Source: Chromatiales bacterium
Lineage (GTDB): Bacteria; Pseudomonadota; Gammaproteobacteria; Thiohalospirales; Thiohalospiraceae
Length of the DNA stretch: 41,673 nucleotides
Direction: 5' to 3'
Assembly (NCBI GenBank): GCA_026982395.1
Contig: JALSHD010000180.1
Location: forward strand, 1 to 41,673
The notes under the pieces are model-generated. The model was not told where the DNA came from. It searched no databases and worked only from the letters and a program-made list of their open reading frames with translations. The translations under genes and the position numbers were made by a program. Within the stretch, counting starts at the first letter, position 1; each line of letters begins with the position of its first letter. This document shows positions 31,318 through 41,596 of this stretch, piece by piece.

Positions 31318-31679
31318 TTTTTCACCCCCTGGATAAGCAAACCCTCATGAATTAATAATGTAGCATAAAATCTTAGAAAAGAAACAGTTACAGAGCAAAT
31401 TAAAACATGTGGCATAATACTTGCCGCATATATAATTGATCTAAAAGGTATTTAGACACACAAACAAGGAGCATGAATCTTGTGCACAAGGAAGGAAAAG
31501 CCTGTAAAAGCCGTGTTGCGGTAATAACAATGGATAAAATCAGCCGAAAAACAGTATCGCTCTGGAGAAGGAGGGTAGCGTATGTAACCAGCAGAATATC
31601 CGCTATGGAAAGTCGAACTGGACAGGGAAATCTTGTTCCGATCAGAGGAGCCCGGGAAACAGGTCTCGCTTCAAATACC
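31318..31679. other. Intergenic region upstream of the envelope-protein gene
   Basis: The part near 31318-31450 is AT-rich and should carry the minus-strand promoter of the envelope-protein gene. A weak candidate is TTGCTC, 17 bp, TAAGAT, together with the strong ribosome-binding sequence AGGGGGTG. From 31473 a plus-strand frame of 93 codons is open (AAGGAG precedes it), but it runs into the repeat element and has no recognisable features. I see no RNA gene here. Confidence 0.4.
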
Positions 31680-31852
31680 GTAACTGCTCAGATTGCTTCT
31701 GAAACAGGCCAGATCAAGACGGAAAATGTGAGTGTATGCCGAACAGGAGGTTAAAATGCCCTGTAGTAAATGGAAGTACGGGAACAGCCAAGGGTGAATG
31801 ACCATTTTCCAACACAGAGATGACGCCTTCCAGGAGCAAGCTGAGCAGTTAC
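31680..31852 (+). mobile_element. MITE-like element, copy 3, with enlarged interior
   Basis: The 173-bp element has GTAACTGCTCAG termini; the inverted repeats match at about 22 of 25 positions. The conserved segment GGTGAATGACCATTTTCC (31793-31810) places it in the family, in the same orientation as copy 2. About 50 bp of unrelated sequence replaces or interrupts the middle (roughly 31730-31788). It lacks the outer module. The flanks CAAATACC (31672-31679) and CAAATATC (31853-31860) form an 8-bp direct repeat with one mismatch. It ends 6 bp from the greA stop. Confidence 0.7.
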
Positions 31853-31858
31853 CAAATA

Positions 31859-32338
31859 TCAAATATACTGGACTTTGATAATCTCATATTCCTTGATGCC
31901 ACCAGGAGTCTTGACCTCGACGATATCGCCCTCTTCCTTGCTGATCAAAGCACGTGCCACGGGAGAGTTGATGGAAATGAGTCCCTGTTTGATATCCGCC
32001 TCATCATCACCGACAATCTGGTAGGTCACCTCTTCGCCGGTCTCTTCATCCGCCAGGGTAACAGTGGTTCCAAAAACAATCCGCCCTCCGGCATTAAGGG
32101 TGGTAACATCGATAACCTGCGCGTGGGACAGTTTGCTCTCAATCTCCTTGATGCGCCCCTCGATAAAGCCCTGCTGCTCGCGGGCTGCATGGTATTCGGC
32201 GTTTTCTTTCAGATCACCGTGCGCTCGCGCTTCGGCGATGGCCTCGACCACCCTGGGGCGTGCAACGGTCTTTAGCTCTTTCAGCTCTTCACGCAATTTC
32301 TCCGCGCCACGCGCGGTAAGAGGGACTTTGCTGTTCAC
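31859..32338 (-). CDS. greA: Transcription elongation factor GreA
   Basis: GreA rescues backtracked RNA polymerase by stimulating cleavage of the nascent RNA. The 159-residue protein has the coiled-coil tip [19 protein letters not shown] (about 47-65), where the acidic residues act in the polymerase channel. The FKBP-like C-terminal domain has [24 protein letters not shown]. The GTG start overlaps the carB stop as GTGA, so it is translationally coupled to carB. Confidence 0.98.
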   Translation of the reverse strand: MNSKVPLTARGAEKLREELKELKTVARPRVVEAIAEARAHGDLKENAEYHAAREQQGFIEGRIKEIESKLSHAQVIDVTTLNAGGRIVFGTTVTLADEETGEEVTYQIVGDDEADIKQGLISINSPVARALISKEEGDIVEVKTPGGIKEYEIIKVQYI

Positions 32339-35300
32339 GCTGTCAGCTCCTTGTGCAAATCCTGAAGACTGTTGATTTCAATGTCATCTTCCCGCTGCAG
32401 TGCAATGCAGATAGCTTCTGCACCGGTCAGGGTAGTAGTGTAGCTCACTTTATGCATCAGCGCTTCCCGCCGGATAGTATAGGAGTCGGCGATCGCCTGC
32501 TTGCCTTCGGTGGTGTTGACTATAAAACTAATTTCACCATTTTTGATCATATCCACAATGTGGGGGCGACCTTCTGTGACCTTGTTGATGTGCTGACAGG
32601 GGATTCCCGCCTTTTCCAGAACGCGGGCGGTACCGTGGGTAGCCACCAGCTCGAACCCCAGCTCCACCAGCTGTTCTGCAACATGGGCGATACCTTTTTT
32701 ATCTGTTTCACGAACACTGAGGAAAGCCCGCCCTCCACGCGCCAGTATTTCACCCGTCCCCTGCTGGGCCTTGCGGAAAGCTTCCCCGAAGCTGCGGCCG
32801 ATGCCCATCACTTCGCCGGTCGATTTCATCTCCGGCCCAAGAATCGGATCCACCCCACGGAACTTGGCAAACGGAAATACCGCCTCTTTTACCGAAAAAT
32901 AGCCGGGTGTTATCTCTGCATTTATTCCCTGCTCTGCCAGACTCGTGCCGGTCATGCAGCGGGCGGCAATTTTGGCCAGTGGCCGACCGGTCGCCTTGGA
33001 GACAAAGGGCACTGTGCGTGAAGCCCGCGGGTTGACCTCCAGTACAAAAACCTTGCCATTCTGGATGGCAAACTGGGTATTCATCAGACCAACCACACCC
33101 AGCTCCAGTGCCATTCTGCAAGCCTGCTCGCGTATAGTATCCAGCACCGCGGTATCCAGCGTGTAGGGCGGCAGGGAGCAGGCAGAATCACCGGAGTGCA
33201 CTCCGGCCTGTTCAATGTGTTCCATGATGCCGCCAATAACCACCCGACTACCGTCACTGACGGCATCCAGATCCACCTCGATAGCATCATCCAGAAAGCG
33301 ATCCAGCAACACGGGAGAGTCGTTGGAAACCTGTACCGCCTCAGTCATGTAGCGGCGCAGCTCGGATTCATTGTAGACAATCTCCATGGCTCGCCCCCCC
33401 AGCACATAGGATGGCCGTACTACCAGTGGATAACCGATCTCCTCCGCCAGCTGAACTGCCTCGTCTTCGGCCCGAGCGGTAAGGTTGGGAGGCTGAAGCA
33501 GACCCAGCTTTTCGATCATCTGCTGGAACCGTTCACGATCTTCGGCGAGATCAATCGAGTCTGGAGTTGTGCCGATAATGGGGGCACCCGCTGCCTCCAG
33601 CGCACGCGCCAGCTTGAGCGGTGTCTGACCGCCATACTGGACAATAATGCCCTTGGGGCGCTCCAGTTCCACCAGCTCCAGCACATCCTCCAGGGTCAGC
33701 GGCTCGAAGTAGAGCCGATCCGATGTATCGTAATCGGTGGAAACCGTCTCAGGGTTACAGTTGACCATGATAGTCTCATAGCCATCCTCCCGGCAGGCCT
33801 GAGCCGCATGTACGCAGCAATAGTCAAACTCAATCCCCTGCCCGATACGGTTGGGGCCGCCACCCAGCACCATCATCTTGTCACGTTGGGTAGGGGCAGC
33901 CTCACACTCTTCCTCATAGGTGGAGTACATGTAGGCAGTAGCGGTGGCAAACTCGGCAGCGCAAGTATCCACCCGCTTGTAGACCGGCCGTATGCCCAGC
34001 CGGTGACGCAGCTCCCGCACCTCCTGCTCGCTGACGCCCAGCAGAGTGGCAAGGCGGCTGTCGGAAAAACCCTTGCGTTTCAGAAAACGAAGCCGGTCAT
34101 AATCCAGAGCAACCAGCCCCTCCTTACGCACCTCTCCCTCCAACTGCACCAACTCTTCAATCTGCACAAGGAACCAAGGGTCAATACGGCACAGCTCGTG
34201 CACCTGCTCCAGAGTCATGCCGTAGCGGAACGCATCGGCCACATACCACAACCGTTCGGCACCGGGGCTGCGCAGCTCCTGGCGCAGGGTCTCTTTCACG
34301 GTTTCACTATCCGGGTCGATCTTTTCGTTCAGACCATCACTGCCAATCTCAAGGCTGCGCAGTGCTTTCTGCAGCGACTCCTGAAAACTTCGACCGATGG
34401 CCATCGCCTCGCCCACCGATTTCATCTGGGTGGTCAACCGGTTGTCGGCATCCGGGAATTTTTCGAAGGTAAACCGGGGTACCTTGGTAACCACATAGTC
34501 GATACTTGGCTCGAATGAGGCTGGAATAATTCCGCCGGTAATATCGTTATCCAGCTCGTCCAGTGTATAGCCAACCGCCAGTTTGGCGGCGACTTTGGCA
34601 ATAGGAAAGCCAGTGGCCTTGGAGGCCAGTGCAGAGGAGCGCGAAACCCGTGGATTCATCTCGATGATGATCATCCTCCCGTTTTCCGGGTTGATGGCAA
34701 ACTGGACGTTGGAGCCCCCCGTCTCCACCCCGATCTCGCGTAACACCGCCAGAGAGGCATCACGCATAATCTGGTACTCCTTATCGGTGAGGGTCTGGGC
34801 CGGCGCAACCGTAATGGAGTCACCGGTGTGTACGCCCATGGGATCGAAATTTTCAATGGAACAGATGACGATACAGTTGTCATTGCGATCCCGCACCACC
34901 TCCATCTCAAACTCTTTCCAGCCCAGAACGGACTCTTCAATCAGAAGTTCATTGGTGGGTGATAGCTCCAGTCCGAACTCGCAGATCTCCACAAACTCCT
35001 GCTTGTTGTAGGCAATACCCCCACCGCTGCCGCCCATGGTAAAGGAGGGACGGATAATGGCAGGGAAACCGATCTGGGCCTGTACCTGCAGCGCCTCCTC
35101 CATGCTGTGGGCAATAGCAGAACGGGGCGTATCAAGGCCAATTTTTTTCATCGCCAGACGAAACAGGTCCCGATCTTCCGCCTTGTCGATGGCTGCGCGG
35201 CTGGCACCGATCATTTCTACGCCATACTTTTCCAGCACACCGTTGCTGGCCAGGTCCAGGGCGCAGTTGAGGGCTGTCTGCCCTCCCATGGTGGGTAACA

Positions 35301-35556
35301 GCGCATCGGGCCGCTCCTTTTCGATGATGCGGGCCACAGTCTGCCAGCAGATTGGTTCGATATAGGTGGCATCCGCCATCTCCGGATCGGTCATGATGGT
35401 GGCTGGATTTGAATTGATCAGCACAATCCGGTAACCCTCTTCACGCAGCGCCTTGCAGGCCTGGGCGCCGGAATAGTCGAACTCGCAAGCCTGCCCAATG
35501 ACAATGGGGCCAGCGCCGATGACCAGAATAGTCTTTATGTCGGTACGTTTTGGCAT
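32335..35556 (-). CDS. carB: Carbamoyl phosphate synthase large subunit
   Basis: CarB makes carbamoyl phosphate from bicarbonate, ammonia and two ATP for arginine and pyrimidine synthesis. The 1073-residue protein shows the usual two ATP-grasp halves: [15 protein letters not shown] and [13 protein letters not shown] in the first, [16 protein letters not shown] and [13 protein letters not shown] in the second. The C-terminal allosteric MGS-like domain starts near residue 935. It begins 17 bp after carA. Confidence 0.99.
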   Translation of the reverse strand: MPKRTDIKTILVIGAGPIVIGQACEFDYSGAQACKALREEGYRIVLINSNPATIMTDPEMADATYIEPICWQTVARIIEKERPDALLPTMGGQTALNCALDLASNGVLEKYGVEMIGASRAAIDKAEDRDLFRLAMKKIGLDTPRSAIAHSMEEALQVQAQIGFPAIIRPSFTMGGSGGGIAYNKQEFVEICEFGLELSPTNELLIEESVLGWKEFEMEVVRDRNDNCIVICSIENFDPMGVHTGDSITVAPAQTLTDKEYQIMRDASLAVLREIGVETGGSNVQFAINPENGRMIIIEMNPRVSRSSALASKATGFPIAKVAAKLAVGYTLDELDNDITGGIIPASFEPSIDYVVTKVPRFTFEKFPDADNRLTTQMKSVGEAMAIGRSFQESLQKALRSLEIGSDGLNEKIDPDSETVKETLRQELRSPGAERLWYVADAFRYGMTLEQVHELCRIDPWFLVQIEELVQLEGEVRKEGLVALDYDRLRFLKRKGFSDSRLATLLGVSEQEVRELRHRLGIRPVYKRVDTCAAEFATATAYMYSTYEEECEAAPTQRDKMMVLGGGPNRIGQGIEFDYCCVHAAQACREDGYETIMVNCNPETVSTDYDTSDRLYFEPLTLEDVLELVELERPKGIIVQYGGQTPLKLARALEAAGAPIIGTTPDSIDLAEDRERFQQMIEKLGLLQPPNLTARAEDEAVQLAEEIGYPLVVRPSYVLGGRAMEIVYNESELRRYMTEAVQVSNDSPVLLDRFLDDAIEVDLDAVSDGSRVVIGGIMEHIEQAGVHSGDSACSLPPYTLDTAVLDTIREQACRMALELGVVGLMNTQFAIQNGKVFVLEVNPRASRTVPFVSKATGRPLAKIAARCMTGTSLAEQGINAEITPGYFSVKEAVFPFAKFRGVDPILGPEMKSTGEVMGIGRSFGEAFRKAQQGTGEILARGGRAFLSVRETDKKGIAHVAEQLVELGFELVATHGTARVLEKAGIPCQHINKVTEGRPHIVDMIKNGEISFIVNTTEGKQAIADSYTIRREALMHKVSYTTTLTGAEAICIALQREDDIEINSLQDLHKELTA

Positions 35557-35573
35557 GTTACTCCAGGCTCAAC

Positions 35574-36713
35574 TCATGCCTGACGGATGAGTTCAACAAA
35601 GCGGTCAAACAGGGGGGCCACATCATGCGGACCGGGACTGGCTTCCGGATGCCCCTGAAAACCGAAGGCTGGCAGATCCGTGCGCTCCACCCCCTGCAGG
35701 GTGCCATCGAACAGCGAGCGGTGAGTGGCACGGAGGTTGTCCGGGAGAGTGGCCTCGTCCACAGCAAAACCGTGATTCTGGCTGGTAATCATCACCCGTC
35801 CGCTGTCGAGGTCCTGCACCGGGTGGTTGGCTCCATGATGACCAAACTTCATCTTTACTGTGTTGGCGCCACTGGCCAGAGAGAGAAGCTGGTGACCGAG
35901 GCAGATGCCGAAGGTGGGAATTTTGTATGCCAGCAGTTCGCGGATCGCCTCGATCGCGTAATCACAAGGCTCCGGATCACCGGGTCCATTAGAGAGGAAC
36001 AGCCCGTCCGGTTGCAATTTAAACACCTCGGATGCAGGGGTCAACGCCGGTACGACAGTAATACGGCAGCCTCGATCCACCAGCATACGCAGAATATTGC
36101 GCTTGATGCCATAATCATAGGCCACTACATGCAGCGGAAGTTTCTCTTCAAGGGGGTGGGGGCACTCCGGCAAACCATCTTCGAGGGTCCAGCTTCCCTG
36201 CGCCCATTCGTAGGGCAGGTGGGTGGTCACCTCTTTGGCCAGGTCCATCCCCTTGAGACCGGGAAAGGCCTGTGCGGCTGCCAACGCCCGGTCTTCATCG
36301 ACTCCTTCCCCTGCCATGATGCATCCGTTCTGTGCACCTTTTTCGCGCAGGATACGGGTCAGCTTGCGGGTATCGATATCACTGATGGCCACAATCTGCT
36401 GACGGCGCAGATACGCCTCCAGGGACTCCTGGCTGCGCCAGCTGCTCACAATCGGAGAAAGTTCACGAATGATCAAGCCCGCAGCGGCAATACCGGAGGA
36501 TTCCTCATCGTCCAGGTTACATCCGGTATTACCGATATGGGGATAGGTCAGGGTTACAATCTGACGACTGTATGAGAGATCGGTGAGAATCTCCTGGTAA
36601 CCGGTCATGGCGGTATTGAATACCACCTCCCCGACGGTCTGGCCGTTATATCCAATAGATCTGCCGGGAAACGATGTCCCGTCTTCCAGAACCAGCAGGG
36701 CAGGCTCGCTCAC
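35574..36713 (-). CDS. carA: Carbamoyl phosphate synthase small subunit
   Basis: CarA is the glutaminase that feeds ammonia to CarB. The 379-residue protein has the N-terminal CPSase domain ([17 protein letters not shown]) and a class I glutaminase domain with Cys271 (GICLGHQLL) and the His355/Glu357 pair ([12 protein letters not shown]). The start codon is GTG, with a strong GGAGGT 3 bases upstream. It heads carA-carB-greA. Confidence 0.99.
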   Translation of the reverse strand: MSEPALLVLEDGTSFPGRSIGYNGQTVGEVVFNTAMTGYQEILTDLSYSRQIVTLTYPHIGNTGCNLDDEESSGIAAAGLIIRELSPIVSSWRSQESLEAYLRRQQIVAISDIDTRKLTRILREKGAQNGCIMAGEGVDEDRALAAAQAFPGLKGMDLAKEVTTHLPYEWAQGSWTLEDGLPECPHPLEEKLPLHVVAYDYGIKRNILRMLVDRGCRITVVPALTPASEVFKLQPDGLFLSNGPGDPEPCDYAIEAIRELLAYKIPTFGICLGHQLLSLASGANTVKMKFGHHGANHPVQDLDSGRVMITSQNHGFAVDEATLPDNLRATHRSLFDGTLQGVERTDLPAFGFQGHPEASPGPHDVAPLFDRFVELIRQA

Positions 36714-36736
36714 GTTACCTCCGTTTAGATGTACGA

Positions 36737-36768
36737 AGCGGGAGCGCTCCGTTCCGGAACCTCCCGCT
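36737..36768 (-). other. Stem-loop in the carA leader
   Basis: AGCGGGAG (36737-36744) pairs perfectly with CTCCCGCT (36761-36768). The 16-base loop contains two small palindromes (CGCTCCG and TTCCGGAA). It lies between the yfaZ-like stop and the carA ribosome-binding site, inside the predicted carA leader, with no U run. It could be a leader regulator or the end of the upstream transcript. Confidence 0.35.
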
Positions 36769-36775
36769 GCCGGTT

Positions 36776-36805
36776 ATTCTACTTTGAACACCGGCCGGCC
36801 GACAA
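36776..36805 (-). promoter_or_regulatory. Putative promoter of carA-carB-greA
   Basis: On the minus strand, TTGTCG (36800-36805) and TAGAAT (36776-36781) are 18 bp apart, 62 bp upstream of the carA GTG. The start point would fall at the edge of the leader stem-loop. Confidence 0.4.
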
Positions 36806-36819
36806 GCGCCCCGCGGCAA

Positions 36820-37395
36820 TTACTGAAATAAAATTCGCATCCCTACATGCGCGCCTTCATCCAGATCGTCTGTTTTACCACTATCCTCCAGCTCCGCTCT
36901 CAATAACCGATACCCGATATAGGCAAAAGCCTGGGGCAAAATCTGATACTCCACATTCAGCATGCCCTCAAGGATATTGTTTACATCACCAAAGGAGACT
37001 ATCTGCGGCGCATAATGCAGCTGCATACCAAATGCCAGCCGGTTAATGGTTGCCGGGTAGTAGCGCAACCCGAAACCAAGCCCCAGTGCTACCGCATCGA
37101 TATCCATGTCACTGGATGTTATGCCAATCAGTTTGCCACCAACACCCGCCTCAAGCGGATTCCCCTGTCTGCCGGTCTCACCCACCACGCGCACGCCAAT
37201 GGTGCCGACGTAGATACTGTCAGTGTTGTAGTAAATTGCTGCCTCTCCTTCCAGGCTGTTGGGTGAGGGGCTGGTCATCCAGCTCAGTGCCAGACGCACA
37301 CTGTCATCGTTCAGATTCACATCCAGCGCACCCGCTGTCGCTGCACTACTGGCAGCCAGCAGCATGCCGCCTATTGCAAAAGCCTTAATCGCCAT
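36820..37395 (-). CDS. YfaZ-like outer membrane protein
   Basis: The product is 191 residues with a clear signal peptide (MAIKAFAIGGMLLAASSAATA, cleavage near residue 21). Alternating beta-strand patterns follow (AIYYNTDSIYVGTIGVRVVG, LGLGFGLRYYP, FAYIGYRLLRAEL), and it ends in GMRILFQ, a C-terminal aromatic-type barrel signal. The pattern and length fit the YfaZ family of small outer-membrane barrels of unknown function. It lies 107 bp upstream of carA on the same strand. Confidence 0.75.
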   Translation of the reverse strand: MAIKAFAIGGMLLAASSAATAGALDVNLNDDSVRLALSWMTSPSPNSLEGEAAIYYNTDSIYVGTIGVRVVGETGRQGNPLEAGVGGKLIGITSSDMDIDAVALGLGFGLRYYPATINRLAFGMQLHYAPQIVSFGDVNNILEGMLNVEYQILPQAFAYIGYRLLRAELEDSGKTDDLDEGAHVGMRILFQ

Positions 37396-37421
37396 CTATT
37401 CCATTCCTGTATTTTGTGCTT

Positions 37422-37436
37422 GCCAAGCAGTTACGT
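37422..37436 (+). repeat. Solitary end resembling the MITE-like terminus
   Basis: GCCAAGCAGTTAC (37424-37436) differs by one base from the right terminus (GCCGAGCAGTTAC) of the elements at 23393 and 27313. No partner end or direct repeat is visible nearby, so it is a relic or a chance match. It lies in the 53-bp gap between the YfaZ-like gene and the 69-residue gene. Confidence 0.25.
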
Positions 37437-37448
37437 TTTTATTACGGT

Positions 37449-37658
37449 TCAGCTATCACGGTAGTGTGGATCAACCCAGCACCGCGGCAGATTTTCTCCC
37501 GACGGGAAAGTCAGCTCCTTCTTGTTGAACAGTTCTGTCTCCTGAAGTTCCTCACCCGAGTGAAATCGCCCTGTCACTCCACTTTTGAAGGGGTCAGCCA
37601 GTTCTCTTATCTCCACTATTTCAACCAAATCACCGCTGCTTTTCTGTTTCAGAAACAT
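37449..37658 (-). CDS. Small conserved protein, unknown
   Basis: The 69-residue product (MFLKQKSSGDLVEIVEI at the start, LPRCWVDPHYRDS at the end) has no signal peptide or membrane helix. It recalls short gammaproteobacterial proteins of unknown function sharing FKSGVTGRFHSGEELQ and FPSGE-LP-CW-DPHY; I name no activity. A good Shine-Dalgarno (GGGAG) lies about 9 bases upstream. It follows the DUF3683 oxidoreductase gene after 34 bp on the same strand and is probably in its operon. Confidence 0.7.
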   Translation of the reverse strand: MFLKQKSSGDLVEIVEIRELADPFKSGVTGRFHSGEELQETELFNKKELTFPSGENLPRCWVDPHYRDS

Positions 37659-37692
37659 GATTTTCTCTCCCAGGCACTACCATATATGTCCA

Positions 37693-40600
37693 TTATAGTA
37701 CCACCCGCTCAATACCCCCGTTTTTAACTCCATCTATAAAATTCCGCGGCCACTCGTCCCCCAACCGCTCACCGGCCAACTCCACCACAACGTAATCCAC
37801 CTCCAGCCCGGTATCCTCCGTATAGCGCAGCAGACCTGTCTGACAGGCAGGGCAGGAGGTGAGCATCTTCACCTTGCCGACCGAAACTGTCTCTTCACCT
37901 GTCAACTGCCGGATACCGCAGTGTAACTCCTCCTGCTTACGGTAACGCAGCTGGCTGGCAATATCGGGACGGGATATGGCCAGCGTGCCGGCTTCACCAC
38001 AACAGCGTTCAGAGAGCAGCACCTCCTGTGACATCAAACCGGAAACCACCTTGATCGGCTGCTCCGTTTTTATCGGTGTATGGCAGGGGTCGTGGTACAG
38101 ATAGGCGGTATCTTTGCTTCCCTGCATGCTGATCCCCTTTTCCAGCAGATATTCATGGATATCCAGCAGCCGGCAGCCGGGAAAAATCTTTTCAAACCGG
38201 TACTGCTGCAGCTGGTCCATGCAGGTGCCGCAGGAGACGATTACCGTTTTGATATCCAGATAGTTCAGGGTATTGGCCATGCGGTGAAACAGTACCTGGT
38301 TGTTGACCGATATCCGGGTCCCCTTTTTCCTGTCCCCCGCCGCAGTCTGCGGATAGCCACAGCAGAGATAGCCCGGAGGCAGCACAGTTTGCACGCCGGA
38401 TTCATACAGCATCGCCAGGGTTGCCAAACCTACCTGACTGAACAGCCGCTCCGAGCCGCAACCGGGGAAATAGAACACCGCCTCGGACTCATCATCCACC
38501 TTGCCGGGATGGCGCAGAATCGGCACGATTTCACTATCCTCGATTCCAAGCAACGCGCGCGGCGTCTGTTTGGGCAGACCGCCAGGCATCGGTTTGTCCA
38601 TAAACCGGATAATCTGCTCCTTGACCGGTGGCCGACCGGTTGTGGCCGCTGGCGCCTCATCCGCCCGCAGCAACCCGACCGACTTGGCGGCACGATGAGC
38701 CAGACGCTGGGCGGCGTAACCCCACTCGACCAGCCCCTTGCGCACCACGCGAATGGCCATCGGATCAGTCAGGTTCAAAAACATCATGGAGAGCCAGGCT
38801 CCGGGATTGCGCCGTTTTTTGCCCTGCTCGCGCAGGATATTACGCATACGAATAGTTACATCACCCGTATCGATATTCACCGGGCAGGGGGTCAGGCATT
38901 TGTGACAGATGGTACAGTGATCGGCCACATCGTTCAGCTCATCGAAATGGCGTACCGAAATCCCTCGCCGGGTCTGCTCTTCGTAAAGAAACGCTTCAAT
39001 GATAAGCCCGGTAGCCAGAATCTTGTTGCGCGGGGAGTAGAGCAGATTGGCGCGTGGAATATGAGTAGTACACACCGGCTTGCACTTGCCGCAGCGCAGA
39101 CAGTCCTTGATGTCGTTGTTCAGCTCACCCAGTTCGCTGGCCTCCAGCAGCAGCGCCTCCTGCTCCACCAAACGCAGTGAAGGAGTATAGGCATTTTGCA
39201 GACCGGAACCGGCCAACAGTTTGCCGCGGTTGAAATAGCCGTTGGGATCCACCTTCTGCTTATAACCGGTGAAGGCCTGCACCGCTTCGGGAACCAGGAA
39301 TTGCATCTTGGTCAGGCCGATACCGTGCTCGCCGGAGATCACTCCCCCCAGAGACTCTGCCAGCGCCATGATCCGTTCCACCACCTGATCCGCCTGGTGC
39401 AGCATCTCATAATCGTTGGAGTTCACCGGGATATTGGTATGGACATTGCCATCCCCCGCATGCATATGGGTAGCAACAAACAGGCGGCTGGCACGGCAGC
39501 GGGCATGAATCTCATCCAGCTTGCTGCGTATCGCCGCCAATTCCCGGCCGATAAAGATCTCTTTTAACGGCCGTTCTACCTGCTGACGGTAGGAGATGCG
39601 CAGATCCCGGCGCTGTAACAGGCGAAACAGAGTGTCATCCGGCTGCAGCCGCTGACCTGCCGCCTCATCAAACAACGACAGGTATCGGCTGGCCGGGGCA
39701 TCCAGGTTGTCAAGCAGTGTTCTCCAGCGCTGTCGTATCTGTTGCAGGTGCTCCAGGGCCGCCTGCTGCTTGGCGGCAAGGATCGCAACAGACTCAGCGC
39801 TCTCCTCGAAATCAGCGTCCTGCGTCAACACCGTCAGATCCCCACGAAGATACTCCTCTACCGCATCGATCATGGCCAGCTTGTTGCTGGTGGAGAGCTC
39901 GATGTTGATGCGTTCGATGCCATCATTATACTCCGGCAACCGCTCCAGCGGGATCACCACATCCTCATTGATCTTGAATGCATTGGTGTGGGCGGCAATG
40001 GCAGCGGTGCGCGCCCGATCCAGCCAGAAGTGGCGGCGGGCCTCCGGGCTGACGGCGATAAAGCCCTCGGCACCACGCTGACTGGCCAGCTTCACCACAC
40101 CGGATGCCGCACGGGCTACCGCATCCTCGTCGTCCCCGGCCACATCCACCAGCAAAACCATTTTGGGAAGTTCACGGCGGGGAGCCTTGGGGCTGTACTT
40201 GACCGCACGGACATAACGTTCATCGAGATGCTCCATGCCGGCCAGCACCACGCCGGAATCGTCATCCAGATAGTTTTTGGTCTCTACAATGGCAGGAACA
40301 GCGCGGTGCAGGTCCGGGTCGAAAAACTCCAGACAGATTGTGCGCATGGCGCGCGGCATCCGGTGCAGAATAAACACCGCAGAGGTAATCAGCCCGTCGC
40401 AGCCCTCCTTCTGCACCCCCGGCAAGCCGCCCAGAAACTTGTTGGTCACATCCTTGCCCAAACCGGACTTGCGCAGTTCGGAGCCGGGAATCTTCAGAAT
40501 CTCCGGCTCACCCAGCGGCTTTTTAAGATCAGGCCCATAACGGGTGAGACGAAACTCAACCAGCGGCTGCTCATGAATCTTGCCCAGATTGTGATTCAGG

Positions 40601-41538
40601 CGTTCCACCTTCAGCCAGTTGCCGTCCGGCATCACCATTCGCCAGGAGACCAGATTGTCCAGCGTGGTACCCCACAAGACCGCCTTCTTGCCACCGGCAT
40701 TCATGGCAATGTTGCCGCCAATACAGGAGGCGTCCTGAGAGGTCGGATCGACTGCAAATACATAGCCGGCCTGTTCGGCACGCTCGGCCACACGCCGGGT
40801 AACAACACCCGCTCCGGTACGAATGGTGGCCACCTCGGCCTGCACGCCGGGCAGGGATCGCATCTCCACCTTCCCCAGCGCGTCCAGTTTTTCGGTATTG
40901 ATTACCACGGAATCCTGAAACAGGGGCACCGCACCACCGGTATAACCGGTGCCGCCACCCCGGGGAATGATCGTCAGGCCCAGCTCGATACAGCCCCGTA
41001 CCAGCGCGCAAACCTCTTGTTCACTATCGGGGGTCAGCACCACCAGCGGATACTCCACCCGCCAGTCGGTAGCATCGGTCACATGAGAGACCCGCGCCAT
41101 GCCACTGAAATCGATATTATCGCGGCGTGTCAACCGGGAAAACCGTTTCAACAGTTTACTGCGCAAGGCCAGCTGGCGGGGAAACCACTGCTCAAATTCT
41201 GCCACCGCTTCCCGGGCCTTGCCGGCAAGCCAGAGGGCCTGCTGATTCCCGTCAGCACGGGCCACAATCTGATCCAGACGGTGATGCAGGGCATGACTCA
41301 ACGACTCTCTGCGCTTCTCGTTCTCCAGCAGATCATCCTGGATAAAGGGGTTGCGATTCACCACCCAGATATCCCCCAGCACCTCAAACAACATGCGGGC
41401 AGAACGACCGGTAACCCGCTCACCCCGCAACTGTTGCAGCATATCCCACGCCTCCCCTCCCAACAGGCGGATCACAATCTCCCGGTCAGAAAACGAGGTG
41501 TAGTTGTATGGAATCTCGCGGATGCGACGCTCGCTCAT
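37693..41538 (-). CDS. DUF3683 / GlcD-GlcF fusion FAD and iron-sulfur oxidoreductase
   Basis: The 1281-residue protein joins three parts: an N-terminal DUF3683-type region (about 1-125), a GlcD-like FAD domain and a GlcF-like iron-sulfur half. The FAD-binding loop is [13 protein letters not shown] (about 190-202). The metal-binding HAGDGNVH (about 693-700) and GEHGIG mark the FAD-oxidase C domain. Ferredoxin motifs [11 protein letters not shown] (about 812) and [11 protein letters not shown] (about 873) follow. Two CCG domains end the protein (PGCG...CCGYP about 1024-1062; DPCH...CCGEAG about 1149-1180), with CPACQ near 1234. Relatives oxidise D-2-hydroxy acids such as glycolate, D-lactate or D-2-hydroxyglutarate and pass electrons to quinone; the substrate here is unknown. 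All key Cys motifs are intact. Confidence 0.92.
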   Translation of the reverse strand: MSERRIREIPYNYTSFSDREIVIRLLGGEAWDMLQQLRGERVTGRSARMLFEVLGDIWVVNRNPFIQDDLLENEKRRESLSHALHHRLDQIVARADGNQQALWLAGKAREAVAEFEQWFPRQLALRSKLLKRFSRLTRRDNIDFSGMARVSHVTDATDWRVEYPLVVLTPDSEQEVCALVRGCIELGLTIIPRGGGTGYTGGAVPLFQDSVVINTEKLDALGKVEMRSLPGVQAEVATIRTGAGVVTRRVAERAEQAGYVFAVDPTSQDASCIGGNIAMNAGGKKAVLWGTTLDNLVSWRMVMPDGNWLKVERLNHNLGKIHEQPLVEFRLTRYGPDLKKPLGEPEILKIPGSELRKSGLGKDVTNKFLGGLPGVQKEGCDGLITSAVFILHRMPRAMRTICLEFFDPDLHRAVPAIVETKNYLDDDSGVVLAGMEHLDERYVRAVKYSPKAPRRELPKMVLLVDVAGDDEDAVARAASGVVKLASQRGAEGFIAVSPEARRHFWLDRARTAAIAAHTNAFKINEDVVIPLERLPEYNDGIERINIELSTSNKLAMIDAVEEYLRGDLTVLTQDADFEESAESVAILAAKQQAALEHLQQIRQRWRTLLDNLDAPASRYLSLFDEAAGQRLQPDDTLFRLLQRRDLRISYRQQVERPLKEIFIGRELAAIRSKLDEIHARCRASRLFVATHMHAGDGNVHTNIPVNSNDYEMLHQADQVVERIMALAESLGGVISGEHGIGLTKMQFLVPEAVQAFTGYKQKVDPNGYFNRGKLLAGSGLQNAYTPSLRLVEQEALLLEASELGELNNDIKDCLRCGKCKPVCTTHIPRANLLYSPRNKILATGLIIEAFLYEEQTRRGISVRHFDELNDVADHCTICHKCLTPCPVNIDTGDVTIRMRNILREQGKKRRNPGAWLSMMFLNLTDPMAIRVVRKGLVEWGYAAQRLAHRAAKSVGLLRADEAPAATTGRPPVKEQIIRFMDKPMPGGLPKQTPRALLGIEDSEIVPILRHPGKVDDESEAVFYFPGCGSERLFSQVGLATLAMLYESGVQTVLPPGYLCCGYPQTAAGDRKKGTRISVNNQVLFHRMANTLNYLDIKTVIVSCGTCMDQLQQYRFEKIFPGCRLLDIHEYLLEKGISMQGSKDTAYLYHDPCHTPIKTEQPIKVVSGLMSQEVLLSERCCGEAGTLAISRPDIASQLRYRKQEELHCGIRQLTGEETVSVGKVKMLTSCPACQTGLLRYTEDTGLEVDYVVVELAGERLGDEWPRNFIDGVKNGGIERVVL

Positions 41539-41596
41539 TGTTTATGCCACAGCTTCAGAACAAAAAGATGGTGAGAGAATAAACGATGTGGAAAAA

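Noticed and set aside
31473-31754. 93-codon plus-strand frame with AAGGAG just before its ATG
   Set aside because: The spacing to the ATG is too short, the composition is unlike a folded protein, and the 3' part runs into the mobile element. Left as an unlikely gene.
33196-34518. 440-codon open frame on the plus strand
   Set aside because: It is antisense to carB, which has all conserved motifs; no independent coding signal.
39742-41574. 610-codon open frame on the plus strand
   Set aside because: It lies entirely antisense to the intact DUF3683/GlcD/GlcF gene, is rich in His, Gln and Gly as expected of a codon-biased shadow, and has no domain or start signal.
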